Part shown: piece after piece, positions 6,480 to 16,500 of the stretch
Numbering within the stretch: position 1 is the stretch's first letter
How the letters are laid out: every line of letters begins with the position of its first letter
Assembly (NCBI GenBank): GCA_947594085.1
Contig: CANQEB010000022.1
Span: 1 to 16,746 of the forward strand
Length of the DNA: 16,746 nt
Direction of reading: 5' to 3'
From: an uncultured Lachnospiraceae bacterium
GTDB lineage: Bacteria; Bacillota; Clostridia; Lachnospirales; Lachnospiraceae
The notes under the pieces: model-generated
Told to the model about the DNA's origin: nothing
What the model saw: only the letters and a program-made list of their open reading frames with translations
Database searches by the model: none
Program-made: the position numbers and the translations under genes

Positions 6480-7316
6480 TCAGGACAACTTGTGCAGTAC
6501 TTCCTCAAAGCAGACACCGTCTGTCAGCGGCAAATCCAACTCAATCGACTTCTCGATGCAGCGCTTGATAAAAAGCGAAGCCTTCCGAACTGAATCCTGA
6601 AACGGCACACCGTTGACGGCATCCGCCGCGACAATCGCCGCAAAAATGTCCCCGGTCCCCGATCTCTGCGTGCCGACCTTGTGCGTGCGGCGTATCTTGC
6701 CCGGCTGCCCCTTCTCATGACAGTAATTCGCGATAAACTCTCCCTGTGGAATCCCGGTGATCACCACTTTCCCCGGCCCGAGCGCGCTGAGCTTCTCTGC
6801 AAGCTCGACGATCTCCCGCATCCTCCACGGATCCGAGTGATACGGCGTGTCCGTCAGAATACACGCCTCCGTCAAATTCGGCGTCAGGATATCCGCGTAT
6901 GTCACGAGCTTCTTCATCTCCTCGCACATCTGCCGCGTATAGGTCGGATACGGTTTTCCGTAATCTCCCATCACCGGATCAACGACTATGATCGTGTCCT
7001 CCCGGCGAAACTCCCGAAAGAATCGAATCACAATCTGAATCTGTTCCTTTGAGCCGAGAAAGCCACTGCTGATGCCACGAAACTCCAACCCCAGCTTCTT
7101 CCATTCATCAATATATGCCTGCATCCGGTCTGTGTAGTCCTCAAAGAAAAAACTGTCAAAACCGGTGTGATTCGAAAAGATTGATGTCGGGACAGGGCAG
7201 CACTGAATCCTCATTGCGGAAATGATCGGGAGCGCCACCGCGATCGAACAACGCCCGAAGCCCGAGAAATCATTGATCACGGCAATTTTCTTTTGATGGT
7301 TATGATCTGCCTTCAT
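6480..7316 (-). CDS. pdxK: Pyridoxamine/pyridoxal kinase (ribokinase family)
   Basis: This 278-aa enzyme phosphorylates pyridoxamine, pyridoxal or pyridoxine with ATP in the vitamin B6 salvage pathway. Visible motifs are INDFSGFGRCSIAVALPIIS (14-33), typical of the substrate side, SNHTGF (48-53), VDPVMGDYGK (112-121), TPNLTEA (145-151) and the ribokinase-family signature RSGTGDIFAAI (218-228) with the probable catalytic base Asp223. The overall pattern matches the clostridial pyridoxamine kinase group rather than hydroxymethylpyrimidine kinases. GGTGAG precedes the ATG at 7314-7316. The gene has a consensus promoter and no close co-directional partner within 178 bases downstream, so it may be monocistronic or read through to the regulator. 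The PdxK versus PdxY label is not decisive. Confidence 0.9.
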   Translation of the reverse strand: MKADHNHQKKIAVINDFSGFGRCSIAVALPIISAMRIQCCPVPTSIFSNHTGFDSFFFEDYTDRMQAYIDEWKKLGLEFRGISSGFLGSKEQIQIVIRFFREFRREDTIIVVDPVMGDYGKPYPTYTRQMCEEMKKLVTYADILTPNLTEACILTDTPYHSDPWRMREIVELAEKLSALGPGKVVITGIPQGEFIANYCHEKGQPGKIRRTHKVGTQRSGTGDIFAAIVAADAVNGVPFQDSVRKASLFIKRCIEKSIELDLPLTDGVCFEEVLHKLS

Positions 7317-7361
7317 ATATGCTCACCTCAACGAATATCAGAAATCTTGTCATGGTCAATT

Positions 7362-7391
7362 ATTATATCCCCTCTGTTTCTGTTCTGTCAA
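7362..7391 (-). promoter_or_regulatory. Consensus sigma-70 promoter for pyridoxamine kinase
   Basis: A perfect TTGACA (7386-7391) and a perfect TATAAT (7362-7367) are separated by 18 bases on the minus strand. The expected start near 7355 gives a leader of about 40 bases. This is the strongest promoter match in the window. Confidence 0.85.
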
Positions 7392-7424
7392 TTCTATTCC
7401 ACCGTTTTTGTCTTTGTTCCTTCC

Positions 7425-7457
7425 AAAAAGGAGCGCCGCAAACTTGCGACGCCCCTT
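7425..7457 (-). terminator. Rho-independent terminator of the giant surface-protein gene
   Basis: On the minus strand AAGGGGCGTCGCAAG pairs with TTTGCGGCGCTCCTT, a long stem with two mismatches and a tight loop, running into a T tract at 7425-7429. It lies about 60 bases after the stop of the surface-protein gene and just upstream of the pyridoxamine kinase promoter. Confidence 0.85.
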
Positions 7458-7516
7458 CGTGTTACATTATTTTGCTTTACCAACGCCGGATCAGATCCGA
7501 TTTCCTCCGATCAACC

Positions 7517-10500
7517 TCAGCTGCGTTTTTTGCGCTTCATCAGGAACGCTGCAATCAACAGCAGAGCCGCCGCCAGCAACAATCCAATATACAGCGCAAT
7601 CGGTGTCTCATCGCCCGTCTTCACGGCCTTTGTCGACTTCGGAACCGTTCCCTCCGTCTGCTCTTCTTCCTCGTGGTATCCCTCGGTCTCGGTCTCCTCC
7701 TCACGCTCTTTGTTCGTGATCACAGCCTTGCCCTCGAGATTATCCAGGTCCATGGTAACCTTCGAGCCGTCCACAGATACATCGTACTGGAACGATGCCG
7801 CGCCTGCCACCGGTTTGCCATTCTGATCGACCTCAGTCACATATACGGTCGTCTGTCCTTCCTCCGGAACCGACACAATCACCGTATCGGATACCGAAGA
7901 CTTGCCATCCAGGGCCAGCTTCACAATGTTCTGTGTCACATCCTCAGAAAGCTTCGTAAACTCCGCGTCAGCAAAGATTCCTGCGTAGAATGTCTTGTTG
8001 CTTGTCTTGAGAACTCCATCCGCTCCGAGCAGCTGCTTCGTGATCGTCAGCTTACCCTCACGGTAGAAGCGGTCCGGCGCCTCCGTAAATACATTGCGGA
8101 AGTAGATTACCTTCGTGCCGTCACCCTTCTCGATTGTCACAACATTGTCATTGTAGAAGTCTACACTGTACATCTCGCCTGTTGCCAGAGCGCCGCCGAT
8201 GTTATTGACTACCGTACCGTTCTCCAGCGTCTCTGCCACGTAGTAAGTCTTGCCAACCTCAAGGTTCTCGAATGTCGTCGAAGACGTATTCATATTCTTG
8301 AACTCAATCGGCTGAATCTCAGATACGCGGTTCGTCAGAGCTTCGTCATCGAACAGGGCCACATAGAAGGTCGCGTCCACTGCGTTCCACAGCTCGTTGT
8401 TGTATACAAGCTGCTTCGTCACTACAAGGCTCGTATCCACTTCTTCCGGTGCGTTCGTCACATCCAGCTCTACCGTTATTTCGGCCTTCGTCTTGTCTGT
8501 CTCATCCGGACCAATCGTGAACGGATACTGCTTCGGCTCACCGTTCTCATCCGTCGCGATGACGAATCCTTCCGGAGCCTCCGTCTCAACGAAGTAGTAA
8601 TCATTCATCTGCAGACCGCCGATTGTCAGCGTGCCGTCGATGTCAGTTACATACGCCGCGTTGTTGTACAGCGCCCATCCGCTCTCAGCCTCAGCTGTCT
8701 TGTAATACAGCTGGAATGCCGCGCCTGCGAGTGCCTCGCCGGTCGTCTCGCTCGTCTTTCTCAGTGTCACGGAACCGATGATCGGCGCATCCTCTACCAG
8801 GTAGGTGACGTTGCCATCTTCATCCGTCGTCTTCGTCATCTGCGTCGTAATCGTACCATCCTTCTCGACCGTGAACTCAATGTCGCTCGTGTATGCGTAT
8901 CCATCCGGAGCAACCTTCTCACGAAGCGTGTAGCTCTCGCCTGCCTTCAGCTTGCCGCCGAAGTCGTGCGTCTCGCCTACCTTCGAAGTCCAGCTGTCTA
9001 CTACGTTGCCGTCCTTGTCGAGCACTTCGAGCTCTGCTCCCTCGACTTCCTTGCTGTTGTCGCCAACTTCCGTCTTGTTCACGTTAAACTTGATCGGCGC
9101 ATCCTCTACCAGGTAGGTGACGTTGCCGTCCTCGTCCTCAGTCTTTGGCATGTCTGTCGTGATCGTGCCATCCTTTCCGACCGTGAACTCGATGTCTGTC
9201 ACGTATGCGTATCCGTCCGGAGCAACCTTCTCACGAAGCGTGTAGCTCTCGCCTGCCTTCAGCTTGCCGCCGAAGTCGTGCGTCTCGCCTGCCTTCGAAG
9301 TCCAGCTGTCTACTACGTTGCCGTCCTTGTCGAGCACCTCGAGCTCTGCTCCCTCGACTTCCTTGCTGTTGTCGCCAACCTCCGTCTTGTTCACGTTGAA
9401 CTTGATCGGCGCATCCTCTACCAGGTAGGTAACGTTGCCGTCCTCGTCCTCGGTCTTTGGCATGTCTGTCGTGATCGTGCCATCCTTTCCGACCGTGAAC
9501 TCGATGTCTGTCACATATGCGTATCCGTCCGGAGCAACCTTCTCACGAAGCGTGTAGCTCTCGCCTGCCTTCAGCTTGCCGCCGAAGTCGTGCGTCTCGC
9601 CTACCTTCGAAGTCCAGCTGTCTACCACATTGCCGTCCTTGTCGAGCACTTCGAGCTCTGCTCCCTCGACTTCCTTGCTGTTGTCGCCAACTTCTGTCTT
9701 GTTCACGTTGAAGTAGATGTCCTTATCGACCATGGTTACCAGCGTAACTTCCTTGCCGTCAACCGTGATCTTGCCGTCCTCAGTCACCGTAAACTCGATT
9801 GCCTCAGCCGTGCCGTAGCCGACCGGAGCCTCAGCCTCTTCCAGAGTATATGTCTTGCCTGCTTCCAGCTTACCGGTAAGCTCGTGGATCTCTGCAGTCG
9901 TTGTCCACTCGTCCACTACCTTGCTTTCCGCATCTTTAACCTGAAGCTTCGCGCCTACTACTTTATTACCGTTCTCATCTACCTTGTCAAGCTTCACATC
10001 GGTCACGTCGTTCGTAAACGCCATCACGAATCCGATGATGTTCTCAACCGCCTCGCCGTCCACAGCAATGCCTGTTACATTTGCACTCAGTGTACCGTCG
10101 CCGTTGTCAATTACCTCAACGGTTACCGTGTAAACCGTATCGTCGTACAGGTAGATGCCTCTCTCGTCCGGAATCGCCTCACTCACCGTGTAGGTGAAGG
10201 TCTTTCCGGCGTCTGCCAGACCGTAGGTTACGATATCTGTGAAAGAAATCTTACCGTCTGCATTGTTCTGTGCAGTCGCAACCTCGTTGCCCTCCGCATC
10301 CTTCACTACGAAGTCAAATGTGCCAAGCTCCGTCGCCGGATCTTTCATTGCCTTCTCTGCTTCGAGCGAAAGCTTACCGGTCGCGTCATACGTATTCACG
10401 AAGTCTGCATCCACCGCCAGATAATATCCATCTGTGGTCTGTACGAGTCCGGTCACTTCATACGTAAATCCGCCCTCGCCATCGTCAACTACGTTTACTG

Positions 10501-13500
10501 TCACCGTATAGGTCTCCTCGGAGTAGGTGATACCGCCGTCCTCTTCCTTGACCTCACTGATCGTGTAGCTGTGCGATCCGATATCAGTTAGACCATACTC
10601 AATTCCACTGAACTTGATTCTTCCGGTCGCATCGTTCGTGCCGGTCGCGACTACCAGGGCGTTACCATCCTCATCCGTCTTGCCGTCTTCCGTCACTACG
10701 AAGTGGAACTGTCCAGCTTCAAGAGCCTTGCCACTCAGCGTCTTCGTCGCCGCAAAGGCGATACTGCCTTCCGCGTTGTAGGTATTCACGAATTCCGCGT
10801 CATCGATCGCATAGATGCCATCCTCGTCCTTCGTTGCACCTGTCACCGTGTAAGTGAATCCGCCGCTTCCATTGTCAGCCACGTTTACGCTTACCGTGTA
10901 AACGTCTTCAGAGTAGATGTAGCCGTTCACATCGCCCTTCACCTCATGTATGGTGTAGGTATGATCGCCCTTCGACGCCAGCGTATAAGCGATCGGGCTG
11001 AATACAACCTTGCCGTCCGCATCGTTGGTGCCGTTTGCTACAACGTCGTCGCCTTCCATCATCACGAAGCTGAACTGCCCTGCCTCGAGCGTTCTGCCTG
11101 TCAGTCTCTTCAGAGCCGAGAACTGAATCGAGCCGTCCGCCTCATAGGTGTTTGCAAATTCAACTGTGCAGCCCTCGAACATCGTGCCCGTGAATGCATC
11201 GCCATCCTTCGTGACAGATGTAATCTCAGACTTGAGACTGCCGTCGCCGTTGTCACTTACATGAACCGTTACTTCATATACTGAATCATCATACGTGTAA
11301 CCCGGAGCCTTTTCATCATCCTCCGTAATCACATAAGTATGGTCGCCCAGGTCATTATTTACTTTATCCTTCAGCTCATACGGAATCGCAGTGAACGTAA
11401 TCTTGCCATCCGCGTCATTCGTGCCGGTCGCAACTGTCGTACCGTCTTCCGTCACTGTGAAGTGGAACTGGCCTGCTGTCAGCGTTGTACCGGTCAGCGT
11501 CTTTCCACCGTTCAGCACAAGACTGCCGCTCGCTTCATAGGTATTCGCGAAGGATACCTTATCCGCCGCTACACCGCCCTTCTTAATGGACTTCACTTCA
11601 GCTTTCAGCGTTCCATCTCCATTGTCTGTGACTTCTACCGTCTCCTCGTAGATGCTGGAGTCAAACGCATATCCGGATTCGTTTTCACTCTTCTCGCTTA
11701 CCAGATACGTATGAGTTCCGACATCCTCCTGTGTGTACGGAATCGAACCGAATTCCACATAGCCATCCGCATCATTCGTGCCGGTCGCAACTACCTCGCC
11801 GTTCTCTGTTACCACAAAATCGAACTGGCCATCTTCCGGATCCCTTCCGGTCAGCGTCTTCTCAGCGTCAAGTACGATCGAACCAGTCGCCTTGTAGTAA
11901 TTCACAAACGTCATGCCATCAACGGTCTCATTCGCGCTGTTTGTGATTGTCTTCTCAACCTTCAGCGTACCGTTGCCGTTGTCCGTGATCGTCACCGTCA
12001 CCGTGTAGGATTCCTTCGAGTAGGTATAGCCGCTTCCGTCTGTTCCACTCTCAGTCACCGTATAGGTGTACGTCTTACTCGCGTCCGCCTGCGTGTACTT
12101 GATCTCATCAAAGGTTACCAGACCGCCGTCATTATTCGTCACAGACTGATCCTGACCATCGCCCGTCAGCGTGAACGTGAACTGTCCGTTCGCAAGCTTC
12201 CTGCCGTTCAGCGTCTTCTGCGCTGTGAGCTTCAGGCTGCCCTCCGCCTTGTAGGTGTTCTTAAACGAAATCTTCTCGACAGACTTTCCGTCCTTCGTTC
12301 TGGATACTTCGGTAGCCGTCATCGTGCCGTCGCCGTTGTCCGTCACAAGCACCTGTACCGTGTAAACTTCCGTCGAGTATGTGTAGCCGTCCTCATCCTC
12401 GTCAACCTCGCTGATAGTATAGGTAAACGTCTTACCTGCATCCGCCTGCGTATAACCGACACTGTTGAACGTTACCTTGCCGTCCTTGTCGTTCGTGCCG
12501 TTCGCGACTACCAATGCATTGCCTTCCTCATCCGTCTTGCCGACTTCCGTCACGATGAAGTGGAACTGGCCTTCTGTCAGGTCTTTGCCTTCCAGCGTCT
12601 TCTCCGCTTCAAACTCATACGATCCGCTTGCCTTGTAGTCATTCGCAAACGCCATGCCCTCAACAGGATTGCCCTCGCTGTCCGTGATCGTCTTCTCTAC
12701 CTTCAGCGAGCCATCGCCATTGTCCGTGACCTTCACCGTCACCGTGTACGATTCCTTCGAGTACGTATACCCGTTTCCGTCTATGCCGCTCTCAGTCACT
12801 GTGTAGTTGTACGTCTTGCCCGCATCCGCCTGCGTGTACTCGATCGTATCGAAGGTTACCTTGCTGCCGTCGTTCTTCTTCGTCTGGTCCTGACCGTCGC
12901 CCGTCAGCGTGAACGTGAACTGTCCGTCCTCAAGCGTCCGCCCGCTCAGCGTCTTCTGTGCATCAAGCTCCAGGCTGCCGCTCGCATTGTACTCATTCGC
13001 GAACGTCATCTCCTCAACAGGATTGCCCTCGCTGTCCGTGATCGTCTTCGCCACACCCAGCGTGCCGTCGCCGTTGTCCGTGATCGTCACTGTCACCGTG
13101 TACGATTCCTTCGAGTACGTGTAGCCATTGCCATCCGTACCGCTCTCAGTCACTGTGTAGTTGTACGTCTCGCCAACATCCGCCTGCGTGTACTCGATCG
13201 CGTCGAAGGTTACCTTGCCCTTGCCGTCGTTCGTCTTCGTCTGATTCTGACCGTTGCCCGTCAGCGTGAACGTGAACTGCTTATCCTCAAGCACACGCCC
13301 GCTCAGCGTCTTCTGCGCCTCAAGCTCCAGGCTTCCGCTCGCATTGTACTCGTTCGCAAACGTCATGCTGTTGACAGTCTCATTCTTGCTGTTCGTGATC
13401 GTCTTATCTACCGTCAGCGTGCCGTCGCCGTTGTCCGTGACATTCACCTTCACCGTGTACGACTCCTTCGAGTACGTGTAGCCCTTGCCGTCCGTACCGC

Positions 13501-16500
13501 TCTCAGTCACTGTGTAGGTGTACGTCTTGCCGTCGTCCGCCTGCGTGTACTCGATCGGGTCAAAGGTTACCTTGCCACCATCCTTGTTCGTCTTCTCCTG
13601 GTTCTGTCCGCTGCCCGTCAGCGTGAACGTGAACTGGTCAACCTCAAGGGCCCTGCCGCTCAGCGTCTTCTGCGCCTCGAGCTTCAGGCTGTCCTTCGCC
13701 TCGTACGTGTTCGCAAAGGTTCCGTCCGTGATCTTATATATGCCGCTTCCTTCCGGAGTCTCGGTCGCCCCCGTCACCTCGTACGTGAAGCCGCCCTTGC
13801 CGTCGTCCTTCACATCCACGGTCACCGTATATTTCGCTTCGGAGTAATCGTAGCCGCCGGCTCCCTCGTTCTCCTCGTATACCTCATACGTATGCGTCCC
13901 CTTGCTCTCAAGCGTCGGGTAGCTGACCGCTGAGAAGGTGACCTTGCCATCCGCGTCGTTCGTGCCCCTTGCCACGATGTTCGGCTTGCCCTCTTTGTCC
14001 GTTCCTTCCGCGATCACGAAATGGAACTGCTCAGCCTGGAGCACCTTTCCTGTCAGGGACTTCTCCGCCTCGAACTTGATCTCGCCTTCCGCCTTATACG
14101 TATTCTCAAATGTGATCAGGCTCCCGTCAAGCATCTCGTCTTTGCCGATCTCTTCTCCATCCTTCTTGATGGATATGATCTCTGACTTGAGCGTGCCGTC
14201 GCCATTGTCGCTTACCTTAACCTTCACTTCATAGGTCGCGTCATCGTACGTATAGCCCGCAGCCCCGTCGTCCGTCTCCTTGACCACGTAGGTATGCTCG
14301 CCGACATCGCTCTTCCCGTCCGTCATCGTGTACGGGATCGCGGTGAACGTGATCTTGCCGTCCGCATCGTTTGCGCCGGTCGCCACCGTCACGCCATCCT
14401 CGGTCACCGTGAAGTTAAACTGGCCTGCCGTCAGCGTTGTGCCCTCCAGCTCCTTGCCGCCGTTCAGCACGATGCTGCCTTTCGCCTCATACCTGTTTAC
14501 GAACTCCGGCGTGCCCTCTACTTCGTCGCCTGCCAGGTTCGTGACTTTCTTTGTCACGTTCAGCGTGCTGTCGCCATTGTCCTCAACCGTCACCGTTACC
14601 GTGTAGACTTCCGTCGAGTACGTATAGCCGTCTCCGTCTATGCCTTCCTCGGTGATCGTATAGACATGGTCGCCGATGTCGCCCTCGTCATAGGTCAGCG
14701 CGTCAAACTTCACGTTGCCGTCCTCGTCGTTCGTCTTCGTCTGCAGCACGGTATCACCCTGCTTCAGATAGAACGTGAACTGATCCTTCTCAAGCACCCT
14801 GCCCTTCAGCGTCTTGTGCGCATCAAGCTCGATCGTGCCGCTTGCCTCGTACGTGTTCTCGAACTCCGGCGTCCCCGTCACATCATTGCCGTCTTTGTCC
14901 GTGATCTTCTTCGTCACGTTCAGCGTGCCGTCACCTTTGTCCTCAACCGTTACCGTTACCGTGTAGACTTCCGTCGAGTACGTATAGCCGGCCGCGTCCT
15001 TCGCCACCTCTGTCAGCTTGTAGACATGCGTGCCGAGCTGGTCCTGGTTGTACGTCAGGGCCTTGAACTTCACGTCGCCCTTGCCGTCATTGCTGACCGT
15101 CTCGTTTACGCCCTCGCCGCTCAGCGTGAACTCGAACTGACCGTCCTCAAGCGTCCGCCCGCTCAGCGTCTTCTGCGCCTCGAGCTCCAGCTTGCCGCTC
15201 GCCTCGTACTCGTTCGCGAACAGCATACCGTTTACAGGCTTATTATCGCTGTTCGTGATCGTCTTATCTACCGTCAGCGTACCGTTGCCATTGTCCGTGA
15301 TCGTCACTTCTACCGTGTACGATTCCTTCGAGTACGTATAGCCATTGCCGTCCGTACCGCTCTCAGTCACCGTGTAGGTGTACGTCTTGCCGTCGTCCGC
15401 CTGCGTGTACTCGATCGCGTCAAAGGTTACCTTGCCATCACCGTCGTTCTTCTTTGTCTGGTTCTGGCCGTCGCCCGTCAGCGTGAACGTGAACTGCTTA
15501 TCCCCAAGCACACGCCCGCTCAGCGTCTTCTGCGCATCCAGCTCCAGGCTGCCGCCCGCATTGTACGTGTTCGCAAAGGTCCCGTCCGTGATCGCGTATA
15601 TGCCGCTTCCCGGCGCCGTCTCGGTCGCTCCCTTCACTTCGTACGTGAAGCCGCCCCTGCCGTCGTCCTGCACATCCACGGTCACCGTATACTCCGCATC
15701 GGAGTATGTGTAGCCGCCGGTTCCCTTGTTCTCCTCATATACCTTGTACGTGTGCAGCCCTTTGCTCTCCACCGTCAGGTAGCTGATCGGTGCAAAGGTG
15801 ATCTTGCCGCTTGCGTCATTCGTGCCCTTTGCCACGATGTTCAGCTCGCCCTCTTCATTCGTCTCTTCCGCGATTATAAAGCTGAACTGCTCCGCGTCCT
15901 TGAGCTCCTTGCCGGTCAGCGTCTTCGTCGCCTCAAACTGGATCGAGCCTTCCGCCTCATACTTGTTCGCAAACGTGATCACGCTGCCGTCGATCAGTCC
16001 GCCCAGGTCGATCGTCTCGCCATCCTTCGTCACGGAAGTAACTTTCGCCTCAAGCGTCCCATTGCCCTTGTCGCTTACCATGACGGTTACTGTATATACC
16101 GAATCGTCATACGTGTAACCCGGAGCACTGTCGTCTGTCTCCTTGACCACATACGTATGCTCGCCAAGATCGCTCATATCAGCCGTCAGCATGTACGTAA
16201 TCGGGTCAAACGTGATACTGCCGTCCGCATTGTTCGATCCGGTCGCCACCGTCACGCCATCCTCGGTCACCGTGAAGTCAAACTGGCCTGCCGTCAGCGT
16301 CGTGCCCTCCAGCTTCTTGCCGCCCTCCAGCACGATGCTGCCTTCTGCCTTATACTCGTTTACGAACTCCGGCGTGCCCTTTACTTCGTCGCCTGCCAGA
16401 TTCGTGACTTTCTTCGTCACGTTCAGCGTGCTGTCGCCGTTGTCCTCAACCGTCACCGTTACCGTGTAGACTTCCGTCGAGTACGTATAGCCCTCTCCGT

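Noticed and set aside
8774..9709. Regularly spaced repeats as a CRISPR-like array
   Set aside because: The whole 312-bp unit repeats and is coding; there are no short direct repeats with unique spacers.
7319..10591. Very long open frame (1090 codons) on the plus strand, antisense to the surface-protein gene
   Set aside because: The translation is Arg/Leu/Val/His-rich without domain patterns, mirrors the repeats of the opposite strand and lacks a convincing ribosome site. It is a codon-bias shadow of a GC-rich repetitive gene.
11339..13933. Second long plus-strand open frame (864 codons) within the repeat array
   Set aside because: Its internal repetition simply reflects the FctA repeats read on the wrong strand.
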